A stretch of DNA of 64,000 nt, taken from NCBI GenBank assembly GCA_030247855.1, contig JAPDRN010000054.1:1-64000 (forward strand), read 5' to 3'. The notes under the pieces were generated by a model. The model made no database searches. It saw only the letters and a program-made list of their open reading frames with translations, and was not told the DNA's origin. Of this stretch, positions 32,830 through 41,977 are shown piece after piece (the stretch's first letter is position 1; the number at the start of each line of letters is the position of its first letter). The DNA is from Knufia peltigerae. Its lineage: Eukaryota > Ascomycota > Eurotiomycetes > Chaetothyriales > Trichomeriaceae. Position numbers and translations under genes: made by a program.

Positions 32830-32852
32830 GTAGAGCCGACTGTCAGTCGGCT
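32830..32852. repeat. SMAG palindrome, AGCCGACT stem
   Basis: GTAG followed by AGCCGACT/AGTCGGCT with a small spacer, 19 bases beyond the metK stop. Confidence 0.8.
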
Positions 32853-32860
32853 GACCTTCA

Positions 32861-32890
32861 AGAAGGGCCGCGCAAGCGGCCCTTCTGCTT
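32861..32890 (+). terminator. metK terminator
   Basis: An 11-bp perfect stem AGAAGGGCCGC/GCGGCCCTTCT closed by a GCAA tetraloop, then GCTTCC. The U-tract is short, so efficiency may depend on the stable GNRA-capped stem and the following SMAG dimer. Confidence 0.75.
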
Positions 32891-32892
32891 CC

Positions 32893-32965
32893 TGTAGAGC
32901 CGAGCCCATGCTCGGCTTTCTTTTTGTCTGCGCCAAGAGCAGCCGAGCATGGGCTCGGCTCTACA
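32893..32965. repeat. Inverted SMAG dimer forming a 25-bp perfect stem
   Basis: Arms 32893-32917 and 32941-32965 are exact reverse complements over 25 bases, each being itself a SMAG palindrome (AGCCGAGC/GCTCGGCT) with the GTAG tips at the outside. The 23-nt loop begins TTCTTTTTG, so the left arm plus the T-run could also stop transcription. Confidence 0.85.
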
Positions 32966-32983
32966 CGAGCCACGCCACGCCGA

Positions 32984-32998
32984 TACAATCGCCCCATG
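32984..32998 (+). promoter_or_regulatory. Thioesterase -10 element, probable leaderless start
   Basis: TACAAT at 32984-32989 lies exactly six bases before the ATG at 32996, as in dusB, and there is no ribosome-binding site. Confidence 0.6.
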
Positions 32999-33502
32999 TC
33001 GACCGAACTCAAATCCCACCAGCTGTCCATGACCGTGCTGATGTCGCCGGAGATGGCCAATTTCTCCGGCAAGGTCCACGGCGGCGCGATCCTGCGCCTG
33101 CTCGACCAGGTCGCCTATGCCTGCGCCAGCCGCTATGCCGGCCGCTATGTGGTCACCCTGTCGGTGGACCAGGTGGTATTCCGCCAGCCGATCGCGGTCG
33201 GCGAACTGGTCACCTTCCTCGCCTCGGTGAACTACACCGGCACCTCGTCGATGGAAATCGGCGTCAAGGTGGTGGCCGAGGACATCCTCAAGCGCAGCGT
33301 GCGCCACGCCAACAGCTGCTTCTTCACCATGGTGGCGGTGGACGAGGAAGGCCGGCCGACGCCGGTTCCATCACTGCAGCCGGCAAGTTCGGACGAGAAG
33401 CGCCGCCAGGCCGCCGCGCTGATCCGCCGCCAGCTGCGCCAGGAAATGGAGCAGCGGCATCTGGAACTGCTGGCGTCGAATCCGCCGTCGCCGGAAGAAT
33501 GA
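32996..33502 (+). CDS. Acyl-CoA thioesterase (YciA/hotdog family)
   Basis: 168-residue hotdog-fold thioesterase. The N-terminal SPEMANFSGKVHGGAILRLLDQ carries the catalytic Asp and the central helix; VVTLSVDQVVFRQPIAVGE and MEIGVKVVAED form the beta-sheet, and SCFFTMVAVDEEGRPTPVP is the conserved end of the domain. It hydrolyses acyl-CoA esters to free fatty acid and CoA; YciA-like enzymes form hexamers. A charged, Arg/Glu-rich tail of about 40 residues follows. Start chosen at ATG 32996 from homology and the adjacent -10 box. It converges on ppc. Confidence 0.9.
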   Translation: MSTELKSHQLSMTVLMSPEMANFSGKVHGGAILRLLDQVAYACASRYAGRYVVTLSVDQVVFRQPIAVGELVTFLASVNYTGTSSMEIGVKVVAEDILKRSVRHANSCFFTMVAVDEEGRPTPVPSLQPASSDEKRRQAAALIRRQLRQEMEQRHLELLASNPPSPEE

Positions 33503-33513
33503 CCTCAAACCCG

Positions 33514-33590
33514 GTAGTGCCGGCCGCTGGCCAGCAACCTCCTGATGCTCGGAAACAGATGCAAGGTTGCCGGCCAGCGGCCGGCACTAC
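33514..33590. repeat. Inverted SMAG pair at the 3' side of ppc
   Basis: Two GTAGTGCCGGCCGCTGGCC-type copies (33514-33538 and 33566-33590) in opposite orientation with tips outward. The right copy has a perfect CCGGCC-based stem; the left has one mismatch (CAGC for CGGC). Located between the convergent thioesterase and ppc genes. Confidence 0.85.
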
Positions 33591-33599
33591 CACAGCGGC

Positions 33600-36311
33600 T
33601 CACCCGGTGTTCTGCACGCCCTGCGAAACACCATTCACGCAGGCCACCAGCGCGCGCAGCAGGTCGTCATCCTCGCGCCCGCTTTCGCGCCAGCGCTGCA
33701 GCAGGTCCACCTGCAGCACGCTGATCGGATCCACATAAGGGTTGCGCAGGCGGATCGACAGCGCCAGCCGCGCGTCGTGGTCCAGCAGGGTCTGCTGCTC
33801 CATCAGCGTCAGCAGCCAGTGCCGGGTCAGTTCCAGTTCGCGTTCGACCTGCGGGAAGAACGCATCGTGCAGCTCGCCTGACAGGCGCGAGAACTGTTCG
33901 GCGATGGTGATATCGCCCTTCGACAGCACCATCGCGATGTCATCCAGGAACGTGCGGAAGAACGGCCAGTCCCGCGCCATCTCGCGCAGCGTGGCTTCAT
34001 GGCCGGCATCCACCGCCGCCTGCAGGCCGCTGCCGACGCCATACCAGCCCGGGATCACCGCGCGCGCCTGGCTCCAGGCAAACACCCACGGAATCGCACG
34101 CAGGTTGGTCAACGCCGCATCCTGGCCGAGCCGCCGCGAAGGCCGCGAGCCCAGTGTCATCCGTTCGATCACATCGATCGGCGTGGCGGTACGGAAGTAG
34201 TCCATGAAACGCGGCTGGCCGACGAACGCCCGATAGACCTCACTGCTGGAGCCGGCGACCACGTCCATCACCGGGCGCCACGCGTCCTCGCGCGGCTCGG
34301 CGGCGCGCGGGCGCAGGCTGGCGCGCAGTACCGCACCGGTGGCCTGCTCCAGCGAGCGCAGCGCCAGCGCGCGGATGCCGTACTTGCGGTGGATCACCTC
34401 GCCCTGTTCGGTCACCCGCAGGCGGCCATCGATGCTGCCGCGTGGCGAGGCATCGACTGCATGCGTGGTCTTGCCGCCGCCGCGGCTGATCGAACCGCCG
34501 CGGCCATGGAAGAAGGTCAAACGCAGGCCGGCGTCGGCCGCCACCTCCAGCAGTTCAACCTGTGCGCGTTGCAGGCCCCAGCGCGAGGCGGCAATGCCAC
34601 CGTCCTTGCTGCTGTCCGAATAACCGAGCATCACCATCTGCACATCTTCACGTGCACGCAGATGCGCGCGATACACCGGATCGGCCAGCAGATCGCGCAG
34701 TGTTGCAGTGCCGCGCTTGAGGTCGTCCACGGTTTCAAACAGCGGCGCGATATCCAGCGGCACGCTGCCGGCGTCATCGACCAGTCCACCACGGCGCGCC
34801 AGCGCCAGCACCGCCAGCACATCGCCACGGTCGTGCGCCATCGAGATGATGTAGCTGCCGAGCGCGTCGCCACCATGCCGCGCACGCGCATCGGCCAATG
34901 CAGCGAACACCGCATCCAAGCGCTGGCTGCCCTCATCATCGCCAACGGGCAAGGGGGCTTCACCACTGGCATGCGGTGCCAGCAGACGTGCGCGCCCCAC
35001 TGCATCCAACGCATCCCATGCCGCGTCGCCACCCAGCACTGCCGCCAGCGCGCGCGCATGCACGCTCGACTCCTGGCGCACATCCAGCCGCGCCAGATGG
35101 AAGCCGAAGGTCTTCACCCGCCACAGCAGACGCTGCACGGCGAAGCCGCCGGCATGTTCGCCACGGTTCGCACGCAGGCTGTCGAGGATCAGCTGCAGGT
35201 CATCGATCAGCTCGTCCGGGCCGGCATAGGCGCCGTCGGCATCATCCAGCGTGGCCTGCAGGCGTGCGCGCATGCGGTCGTTGAGCAACCGGTACGGCAT
35301 GTCGGCGTGGCGTGGCCGCGACTGCACCTGCGGCAGCAACTGCTGATAGTGCGCGACACGCGCCTGCAGTGCATCGCTCACCCCCACCCGTTCGGTGGAT
35401 TGGCTGAGCAGGCTGGCCAGCTGCAGCAGTTCCTTCTGGTACTGGCCCAGCACGGCAACGCGCTGTGCATCCAGCGTGTTGCGGATGGTGTGCGCATCCA
35501 CATTGGGATTGCCGTCCATGTCGCCGCCCACCCACGTGCCGAAACGCAGCAGGCGTGGCAACGGCAGCTCCTCGCCATAGGTATCGCGCAGCGCCTGCTG
35601 CAGCGATTCGTACAGCACCGGGATGACCCGGTACAGCACCTGCACCAGATAGAAGCCAACGTGTTCGCGTTCGTCGTCCACGGTTGGACGCACCGGCGAG
35701 GAATCGGTGGTCTGCCACGATGCGGTCAACGCCATGCGGAAGCGCGCGGCGTCTGCGGCGGCCTCACCGGGCGTGCGCTGGCCGTCGAGGTTGTCGACCA
35801 GGCTGGCCACCATCAGCTGCTCTTTTTCCAGCAGCGCGCGGCGCACGGCCTCGGTCGGGTGCGCGGTGAACACCGGCTCGATATCGATGCGTGGCAGCCA
35901 CTGTGCCAGTTCGTCCAGGCCAACGCCCTGCGCCTTCAGGTGCTGCAGGGCATCCTGCAGGCCATCGGGTTGCGGTGCGGCGGCAACGGCGCGCTGGTAG
36001 TCTCGGCGGCGGCGGATGCGATGCACGCGCTCGGCGATGTTGACCACCTGGAAGTAGGTGCTGAACGCTCGCACCATGGTCTCGGCCTGCTGTGGCGCAC
36101 GCCCGGCAAGGCCATCGGCCAGCTCGGACAGCGGCGCCTGGTTCTCGCGGCGGGCGATCGCACGCGTACGCACGTCCTCGACGTCATCGAGGAAAGCGGC
36201 CGACACCTGCTCGACCAGCAGGTCGCCGACCAGTGCACCGAGACGGCGCACATCGTCACGCAGGGGAAGATCGGGGGAAGCAAATTCGATACTGCTGCGG
36301 TACTCGTTCAT
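33600..36311 (-). CDS. ppc: Phosphoenolpyruvate carboxylase
   Basis: Carboxylates PEP to oxaloacetate, replenishing the TCA cycle. Starting at ATG 36311 gives 903 aa, within the usual 870-920 range. Catalytic signatures are intact: [31 protein letters not shown] and the mobile loop [15 protein letters not shown], with the conserved C-terminal end [11 protein letters not shown]. It is monocistronic and bracketed by the same type of inverted SMAG pair on both sides. Confidence 0.97.
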   Translation of the reverse strand: MNEYRSSIEFASPDLPLRDDVRRLGALVGDLLVEQVSAAFLDDVEDVRTRAIARRENQAPLSELADGLAGRAPQQAETMVRAFSTYFQVVNIAERVHRIRRRRDYQRAVAAAPQPDGLQDALQHLKAQGVGLDELAQWLPRIDIEPVFTAHPTEAVRRALLEKEQLMVASLVDNLDGQRTPGEAAADAARFRMALTASWQTTDSSPVRPTVDDEREHVGFYLVQVLYRVIPVLYESLQQALRDTYGEELPLPRLLRFGTWVGGDMDGNPNVDAHTIRNTLDAQRVAVLGQYQKELLQLASLLSQSTERVGVSDALQARVAHYQQLLPQVQSRPRHADMPYRLLNDRMRARLQATLDDADGAYAGPDELIDDLQLILDSLRANRGEHAGGFAVQRLLWRVKTFGFHLARLDVRQESSVHARALAAVLGGDAAWDALDAVGRARLLAPHASGEAPLPVGDDEGSQRLDAVFAALADARARHGGDALGSYIISMAHDRGDVLAVLALARRGGLVDDAGSVPLDIAPLFETVDDLKRGTATLRDLLADPVYRAHLRAREDVQMVMLGYSDSSKDGGIAASRWGLQRAQVELLEVAADAGLRLTFFHGRGGSISRGGGKTTHAVDASPRGSIDGRLRVTEQGEVIHRKYGIRALALRSLEQATGAVLRASLRPRAAEPREDAWRPVMDVVAGSSSEVYRAFVGQPRFMDYFRTATPIDVIERMTLGSRPSRRLGQDAALTNLRAIPWVFAWSQARAVIPGWYGVGSGLQAAVDAGHEATLREMARDWPFFRTFLDDIAMVLSKGDITIAEQFSRLSGELHDAFFPQVERELELTRHWLLTLMEQQTLLDHDARLALSIRLRNPYVDPISVLQVDLLQRWRESGREDDDLLRALVACVNGVSQGVQNTG

Positions 36312-36401
36312 CGGCGACGCACAGGCCTCGGTCAACGGATCCAGACCCCAAGCCTAAACCAGAACGCGTGCCGTGCTGCGATGCAAAAATGGTTTCATCT
36401 G

Positions 36402-36474
36402 GTAGTGCCGGCCGCTGGCCGGCAACCTCACGTTGCGCAGGTCCACGAGGTTGCCGGCCAGCGGCCGGCATTAC
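36402..36474. repeat. Inverted SMAG pair at the 5' side of ppc
   Basis: Copies 36402-36426 and 36450-36474 of the GTAGTGCCGGCC type face each other with tips outward; the second tip is ATTAC rather than ACTAC. The stems are almost identical to the pair at 33514-33590. Confidence 0.85.
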
Positions 36475-36483
36475 CGGGTCTGG

Positions 36484-39003
36484 TCAGCGCGTCTTCTTGG
36501 CCTTGCCCTGCTGCACCGGGCCCAGGGTCTGCTCCAGCCAGCGCTCGCTTTCGGCCAGCATCGTCATGATCGATTCGCGTGCGCGGTAGGCATGCGATTC
36601 GTTCGGCAGCATCACCAGGCGGGCGGTACCGCCCAGGCCCTTCACTGCGGCAAACATGCGTTCGCTCTGCATCGGGAACGTGCCCGAATTGTTGTCGTCC
36701 ACGCCGTGGATGAAGAGGATCGGATCCTTGATCCTGTCGGCGTAGTTGAACGGCGCCATCTTCTGGTACACGTCCTGCGCCTGCCAGTAGTTGCGCTCTT
36801 CGGCCTGGAAACCAAACGGGGTCAGCGTGCGGTTGTAGGCGCCACTGCGGGCGATGCCGGCCTTGAACAGGCGGGTGTGCGCGAGCAGGTTGGCGGTCAT
36901 GAACGCACCGTAGGAATGGCCACCGATGGCGATGTGCTCGCGGTCGGTCACGCCACGCCGCACCACCTCGTCCACCGCGGCCTGCGCATTGGCCACCAGC
37001 TGTTCGATGTAGGTGTCGTTGGGCTCCTTGTCGCCTTCGCCGATGATCGGCATCGACGGGCTGGCCAGCACCACATAACCCTTGGCCAGGAACGCCTGCG
37101 GGCCCCAGTAGCTGATCGCGTTGAAGCGGTACGGCGAATCGGTCACCTGGCTGGCGGCCGCCGCGCTCTTGAACTCACCCGGGTAGGCCCACATCAGCAG
37201 CGGCCGCGGACCATCGCGCTTGGGGTCGTAGCCCGGCGGCAGCAGCAGGGTCGCGGTCAGGTCCACGCCGTCCTTGCGCTTGTAGCGGATCTGTTCTTTC
37301 TGCACACCCTTCAACTGCGGCAGCGGATGGGCGAAATGGGTCAGCGCACGCGGTGCAGCATTGGTGTCGGCCAGCGACTGCACGTAGAAGTTGGTCGGTT
37401 CATCCGGGCTTTCGCGGCTGATCAGCAGCGAACTGGCCTGCGCATCCAGCAGCGTTACCGGCGCGGCGTAGGTCGGTGCCTGCGAATGGAACAGGCGGGT
37501 CGCCTTGCCGCTGGCCACCTCGAAACGATCGACGAACGGACGGTCGCCCTCCGGCGATGCACCGGCACCGGCCAGGTACAGGCTGCCGCCATCAGCGGTG
37601 GTCTGCAGCAGCGAGCGGCCGCGGTCATCGCTGGCCATCAGCGGGCGGCCCGGATCGGCGTAGCGATCCTGCGCGTCGCGATCCCACAGCAGCCTGGCAT
37701 CGGCGCTGGCGTTGTCCGGTGCGATCAGCCAGGTCTTGCTGCGGCGGGTCTTCCACCACGATTCGTTGAGCAGGGCCAGGTCGCCACGGCCCCAGCTGAT
37801 GCCGGCGTAACGGCTGCCGAGCTGGGCCAGGGTCACCGGCGGCGTGTCGAACGGTGCGGCCTGCATGAACACCGCATCGCGCACCTTGGCCTCCTTGTTC
37901 GGGTCGCCGCCGTCCTGCGCTTCGGCCCACACCAAGGTGGCATCGGCATCGCCGCGCCAGCTGATGTCACGCACGCCGGTCACTTCGGCATCGTTGCCGG
38001 TCGGCAGGCCTTCCACCAGCGGGCGCACGGCCACGGTGTGCACCAGCTTGCCGGTGCTGCGGTCGAGCACTTCGATGCGGCGCGGGAAGCTGCTCACCGG
38101 CACCACGTAGGAGTACGGGCGCTGCACCGGCTGGCTGAGCACGAAGCGGCCATCGGGCGACACCGCAAAGCCCATGAAGATGCCGGCCGCACCGATGGCA
38201 CGGCGCTGCCCGTCCAGGCTGACCTCCATCGGCTGGGTGGTGGCGTAGTAATCGAACTGGCGCGCGTCGACCTCGTTCTTCAGCAGATCCTGGTAGGTGC
38301 GGATCGACACCACGCCACCCCCCTGGCTGGTCTGCTGCACGGCCGGGCCGGTCGGAATGCCATCCGCAGCCGGGGCGGTGCCCAGGTTGGCCGGGCGAGT
38401 GAACACCACCAGCCCACGGCTGTCCGGCAACCACTGGTAGCCACTGCCCAGAACGGTGTTCAGGTCGGCAACCAGACGACGGGCGCTGCCGGCGGCCACG
38501 TCCACCAGCCACAGTTCATTGGCACCGGTAGCGGCATCGACCTGGTTGAAGGCCAGCCACTTCTGGTCCGGCGACCACGTCAGGCTGGCGATCGACAACG
38601 AGGCCGGCAACCCGCTGATCTGCCGCTCCTTGCCGTCGGCCACATTCATCAGCCACAGCTTCTGGCCGAAGCTGAAGCGGCTGTCGGAAAAGGTTTTCGG
38701 ATTGATGCGCAGGCCAGCCAGTTTCAGCTCCGGCTGTGCCACCACCTGGATCGACGGCAGCGACGGCATCTGCATCAGTGCGGCCACGTCGCGGCGCGGC
38801 GACAGGAACAGCGACGGCGCCCGCGGCGCGTCGACCACCGCCTGCAGTGCGGCCGAGGGCAGCTCGTAGCCGGCCACGCCCTGCGCTTGGGGCTGTGCCG
38901 CCTGCGGTGCCGCAGCCCAGGCCTGCGGGACTACCGCCAGCAGGGCCATCGACAGCACCAGGCCAGTCAAGCGCCGGTTGCGGCGTGCGTGCGTGCTCAT
39001 CAT
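36484..39003 (-). CDS. S9 family peptidase, prolyl oligopeptidase-like (glutamyl endopeptidase type)
   Basis: 839 aa with a signal peptide (cut near QAWAAAP), so periplasmic or secreted. The N-terminal two thirds form a beta-propeller-like domain with repeated SPDQKW/SPDGRF segments. The C-terminal alpha/beta hydrolase has the nucleophile in AIGGHSYGAFM, the acid in FIHGVDDNNSG and the His in LPNESHAYRARES. Overall length and the catalytic surroundings resemble the glutamyl endopeptidase (S9D) subgroup rather than dipeptidyl peptidase IV. It is divergent from sahH. Confidence 0.9.
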   Translation of the reverse strand: MMSTHARRNRRLTGLVLSMALLAVVPQAWAAAPQAAQPQAQGVAGYELPSAALQAVVDAPRAPSLFLSPRRDVAALMQMPSLPSIQVVAQPELKLAGLRINPKTFSDSRFSFGQKLWLMNVADGKERQISGLPASLSIASLTWSPDQKWLAFNQVDAATGANELWLVDVAAGSARRLVADLNTVLGSGYQWLPDSRGLVVFTRPANLGTAPAADGIPTGPAVQQTSQGGGVVSIRTYQDLLKNEVDARQFDYYATTQPMEVSLDGQRRAIGAAGIFMGFAVSPDGRFVLSQPVQRPYSYVVPVSSFPRRIEVLDRSTGKLVHTVAVRPLVEGLPTGNDAEVTGVRDISWRGDADATLVWAEAQDGGDPNKEAKVRDAVFMQAAPFDTPPVTLAQLGSRYAGISWGRGDLALLNESWWKTRRSKTWLIAPDNASADARLLWDRDAQDRYADPGRPLMASDDRGRSLLQTTADGGSLYLAGAGASPEGDRPFVDRFEVASGKATRLFHSQAPTYAAPVTLLDAQASSLLISRESPDEPTNFYVQSLADTNAAPRALTHFAHPLPQLKGVQKEQIRYKRKDGVDLTATLLLPPGYDPKRDGPRPLLMWAYPGEFKSAAAASQVTDSPYRFNAISYWGPQAFLAKGYVVLASPSMPIIGEGDKEPNDTYIEQLVANAQAAVDEVVRRGVTDREHIAIGGHSYGAFMTANLLAHTRLFKAGIARSGAYNRTLTPFGFQAEERNYWQAQDVYQKMAPFNYADRIKDPILFIHGVDDNNSGTFPMQSERMFAAVKGLGGTARLVMLPNESHAYRARESIMTMLAESERWLEQTLGPVQQGKAKKTR

Positions 39004-39106
39004 TGTTCCACCTGTTCGCTGCGTGAAGCCCTCGACCTTAACAGGCCATGCACCTCCGCCCATCTGCCGATGGTTGGGTCATCGCTGTGTCACAGCGGAG
39101 GCGCGA

Positions 39107-39112
39107 TATAAT
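39107..39112 (+). promoter_or_regulatory. sahH -10 element
   Basis: A perfect TATAAT. No good -35 at 17 bases; the spacer region contains the dyad GCTGTG/CACAGC. Transcription from here would start about 10 bases before the riboswitch. Confidence 0.65.
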
Positions 39113-39125
39113 GGGCATCCTCCCC

Positions 39126-39201
39126 TGCCGAGGGGCGCTGCGACCGGATCCCCTGAGGCCGGCCAGGCTCGGCCAGGTGGCTTTGCAACAACGGCGCCCG
39201 G
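39126..39201 (+). ncRNA. S-adenosylhomocysteine (SAH) riboswitch
   Basis: The leader contains the conserved SAH riboswitch core: CCGAGGGGCGCTGCGACCG (39128 onward), CCAGGCTCGG (39163-39172) and CAACGGCGCCC (39189-39199). P1 pairs CCGAG (39128-39132) with CTCGG (39168-39172), and GGGCGC (39133-39138) can pair with GCGCCC (39194-39199) as the P2/pseudoknot region. The fold ends about 40 bases before the sahH ATG. In this class SAH binding turns expression on, letting the cell remove the toxic product of methylation. Confidence 0.92.
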
Positions 39202-39242
39202 CCAGATGCGAGCATCCGCTCGCCCACAACCGGAGCTACTGC

Positions 39243-39920
39243 ATGAATGCTGTTGCCAAGACCTTCTCCACCGAAGGCGATTACAAGATCCGCGACATCA
39301 CCCTGGCCGATTGGGGCCGCAAGGAACTGGACATCGCCGAGCACGAGATGCCAGGCCTGATGTCGATCCGTCGCAAGCACGCCGCCACCCTGCCGCTGAA
39401 GGGCGTGCGCGTGACCGGCTCGCTGCACATGACCATCCAGACCGCAGTGCTGATCGAGACCTTGAAGGACATCGGCGCCGACGTGCGCTGGGCCTCGTGC
39501 AACATCTTCTCGACCCAGGACCACGCCGCTGCGGCGATCGCCGCCACCGGCACCCCCGTGTTCGCCTGGAAGGGCGAGTCGCTGGAAGAGTACTGGGACT
39601 GCACCCTGGACGCGCTGACCTTCACCCTGGCCGACGGCACCCTGACCGGCCCGGAACTGGTGGTCGACGACGGCGGTGACGTGACCCTGCTGATCCACAA
39701 GGGCTACGAGCTGGAAAACGGCAGCACCTGGGTCGACGAGAAAGCCGCCTCGCACGAAGAACAGGTCATCAAGAACCTGCTCAAGCGTGTGGCCAAGGAG
39801 CGTCCGGGTTACTGGGGCCGCGTGGTCAAGGACTGGAAGGGTGTTTCGGAAGAAACCACCACCGGCGTGCACCGCCTGTACCAGCTGGCGCAGGCCGGCA
39901 CCCTGCTGATCCCGGCGATC

Positions 39921-39961
<41 letters not shown>

Positions 39962-40688
39962 GTACGGCTGCCGCGAGTCGCTGGCCGATGGCCTCAAGCG
40001 CGCGATGGACGTGATGCTGGCCGGCAAGGTCGCCGTGGTCTGCGGCTACGGTGACGTGGGCAAGGGCTGCGCCGCCTCGCTGCGTGCCTACGGCGCGCGC
40101 GTCGTGGTCACCGAGATCGACCCGATCTGCGCGCTGCAGGCGGCGATGGAAGGCTTCGAGGTCAACACCATCGAATCGACCCTGGGCCGTGCCGACCTGT
40201 ACGTCACCACCACCGGCAACAAGGACATCATCCGCATCGAGCACCTGAGCGCGATGAAGGACCAGGCCATCGTCTGCAACATCGGCCACTTCGACAACGA
40301 GATCCAGGTCGATGCGCTGGTCGCCTTCCCGGGCGTGAAGCACGTCAACATCAAGCCGCAGGTGGACAAGTACATCTTCCCGAACGGCAACGCGATCTTC
40401 CTGCTGGCCGAAGGTCGCCTGGTGAACCTGGGCTGCGCCACCGGCCACCCGAGCTTCGTGATGTCCAACTCGTTCGCCAACCAGACCCTGGCCCAGATCG
40501 ACCTGTGGGCCAACAAGGGCACCTACGAGAACAAGGTGTACCTGCTGCCGAAGAAGCTGGACGAAGAAGTGGCCCGCCTGCACCTGGAAAAGATCGGCGT
40601 GAAGCTGACCACCCTGAGCCAGGAACAGGCCGACTACATCGGCGTGCCGGTGGAAGGTCCGTTCAAGCCGGATCATTACCGCTACTGA
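39243..40688 (+). CDS. ahcY: Adenosylhomocysteinase (SAH hydrolase)
   Basis: Hydrolyses S-adenosylhomocysteine to adenosine and homocysteine; also called sahH. 481 aa. Signatures: [16 protein letters not shown], the NAD-binding [17 protein letters not shown] and the C-terminal FKPDHYRY, whose Lys/Tyr close the NAD site. A CCGGAG ribosome-binding site precedes ATG 39243. It is controlled by the SAH riboswitch in its leader and ends in a TTCG-looped terminator, so it is monocistronic here; metF lies 4 kb downstream rather than adjacent. Confidence 0.98.
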
Positions 40689-40698
40689 TGCCGTGCGC

Positions 40699-40737
40699 GG
40701 GGTCGGATCCCTTTCCGCAGGAAAGGGCTCTGACCCC
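40699..40737. repeat. Palindrome of the GGGTCGGATCCC/GGGCTCTGACCC family
   Basis: Imperfect inverted repeat with arms GGGGTCGGATCCCTTTCC and GGAAAGGGCTCTGACCCC around GCA. Four more members lie at 46.2 kb and 50.2-50.3 kb. It has no GTAG tip and is distinct from SMAG. Confidence 0.75.
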
Positions 40738-40755
40738 AGCAACGGATGCACACGG

Positions 40756-40780
40756 ACGGGCGCCTTCGGGCGCCCGTTCT
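40756..40780 (+). terminator. sahH terminator
   Basis: A 9-bp stem ACGGGCGCC/GGCGCCCGT capped by TTCG and followed by TCTGC. The cUUCGg-type loop is very stable; the T-tract is weak. Confidence 0.75.
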
Positions 40781-40803
40781 GCGTTGCTGCGCTGGCGTTC
40801 CAC

Positions 40804-40869
40804 ATCCACGCATGGCGTGGATCTACTGCATGTATCGCCCGACCCAGTAGATCCACGCCATGCGTGGAT
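40804..40869. repeat. Inverted SMAG pair
   Basis: Copy 40804-40826 ends in CTAC and copy 40847-40869 begins with GTAG; both have the ATCCACGC stem. The tips face inward here, opposite to the pairs flanking ppc. Confidence 0.85.
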
Positions 40870-40925
40870 GCTGTTCGCCGGCCACCCGCAGTAGTCTCAG
40901 TCAAGGCAACCCGCCCGCTGCGCGC

Positions 40926-40940
40926 TACGATTCCCCCATG
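40926..40940 (+). promoter_or_regulatory. -10 element of the deacylase gene, probable leaderless start
   Basis: TACGAT at 40926-40931 lies exactly six bases before the ATG at 40938; no ribosome-binding site is present. Confidence 0.55.
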
Positions 40941-41411
40941 ACTCCGGCCATCAACCTGCTCAAGCGCGAGAAGATCACGCATACCGTGCACAGCTACATG
41001 CACGATGCCCATGCTGAATCCTACGGCGGCGAGGCCGTCGAAAAGCTGGGCCTGGACCCGGCACAGGTATTCAAGACGCTGCTGGCCAGCACCGAAACCC
41101 ACGAGCTGCTCGTTGCCATCGTGCCGGTGGCCGGCCAGCTTGATCTGAAAGCACTGGCCGAGGCGGCCGGCTGCAAGAAGTGCGAGATGGCCGCCGTCGA
41201 TGCCGCGCAGCGCGCAACCGGCTATCTGGTCGGCGGCATCAGCCCGCTTGGGCAGAAGAAGCGCCTGCGCAGTTTTCTCGACGCCAGCGCGCAGGCACTG
41301 CCCACCCTGCACGTCAGCGCGGGACGGCGTGGCCTGGAAGTGGAGCTGGCACCGGCCGACCTGCTGCACCTGACCGGCGGCCACTACGCCGCGATCGGCA
41401 GGCCCCGTTGA
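40938..41411 (+). CDS. ybaK: Cys-tRNA(Pro)/Cys-tRNA(Cys) deacylase YbaK family
   Basis: 157-residue YbaK/EbsC editing protein that hydrolyses mischarged Cys-tRNA(Pro). Features: INLLKREKITHTVHSYMHD at the N-terminus, a conserved Lys in PAQVFKTLLAS, AAGCKKCEMA and the YLVGGISPLGQKKRLRSFLD block, which is diagnostic for YbaK. The start is chosen at ATG 40938 from the family N-terminus; the open frame upstream runs through a SMAG pair. Its TGA overlaps the next ATG by one base. Confidence 0.92.
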   Translation: MTPAINLLKREKITHTVHSYMHDAHAESYGGEAVEKLGLDPAQVFKTLLASTETHELLVAIVPVAGQLDLKALAEAAGCKKCEMAAVDAAQRATGYLVGGISPLGQKKRLRSFLDASAQALPTLHVSAGRRGLEVELAPADLLHLTGGHYAAIGRPR

Positions 41412-41905
41412 TGCGCTGGCCCTGGTCCACATCGCCGCCACCGCGGCTGGACGACCCGCAGGCCGATGTGCTGCTGCAGGATCTGCTGTCGCGCGATGCC
41501 AGTCGTATCCATGCCGCCAGCAGCCGCCTGGCACGGTTGTTCAGCGCTACGACGCTGGATGCGCTGGCGTCGCAGACCGAGCGGATCGAGCAGGCCTGCC
41601 AAGGCGTGAAGCTCGGCGGTGCGCTGGTCAGCAACGATGTGCACCTGCAAGCCGCACTGCGCCGCCTGCGTTATTGGCGTGATCGCAAAGGCTGCCTGTG
41701 CGCGCTGTATCCGGATTACCTGTTCTTCGACCCACGCCGGCTCATCGAGCAGGGGCATGTGCGGCTGCTGGAACAGGGCGTGGCCGAGGATGGCTGGGGC
41801 GACCGCCATCGGGTGGCCTGCACCTGCTGCGGCCAGCACTGGGATGCCACCGACCGCGAGTACCACTACCCGTGGTGGGAGTGGATCGTTGTGACCGATG
41901 ATTGA
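41411..41905 (+). CDS. Hypothetical protein with C-terminal Cys/Trp motif
   Basis: 164 aa; I do not recognise a family. It is translationally coupled to ybaK (TGATG). The N-terminal half is helical, with many Leu/Ala/Gln. The C-terminal third is distinctive: GCLCALYPDYLFFDPRRL, then CTCCGQHWDAT and EYHYPWWEWIVV. The CTCC pair together with the earlier CLC could bind zinc. No signal peptide or membrane helix. Coupling to a tRNA-editing enzyme may only reflect operon growth. Confidence 0.7.
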   Translation: MRWPWSTSPPPRLDDPQADVLLQDLLSRDASRIHAASSRLARLFSATTLDALASQTERIEQACQGVKLGGALVSNDVHLQAALRRLRYWRDRKGCLCALYPDYLFFDPRRLIEQGHVRLLEQGVAEDGWGDRHRVACTCCGQHWDATDREYHYPWWEWIVVTDD

Positions 41906-41906
41906 A

Positions 41907-41977
41907 GCCACGCATGGCGTGGCGCTACTGCGGTATCGCGCAGATCAATACCATGCGCGGGCGCGCATGGTCGCTAC
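41907..41977. repeat. Two SMAG palindromes, one supplying a stop codon
   Basis: GCCACGC/GCGTGGC ending in CTAC (41907-41928) and ACCATGCGC/GCGCATGGT ending in CTAC (41950-41977). On the minus strand the second begins with GTAG, and its TAG (41976-41974) is the stop of the small TonB-like gene. Confidence 0.75.

Noticed and set aside
36433..39111. 892-codon plus-strand frame opposite the S9 peptidase, and 856-codon frame (33999-36569) opposite ppc
   Set aside because: Both are antisense shadows of genes with complete catalytic motifs.
39090..41534. 814-codon minus-strand frame opposite sahH and ybaK
   Set aside because: sahH has a riboswitch, ribosome-binding site and full motifs on the plus strand; the antisense reading shows none.
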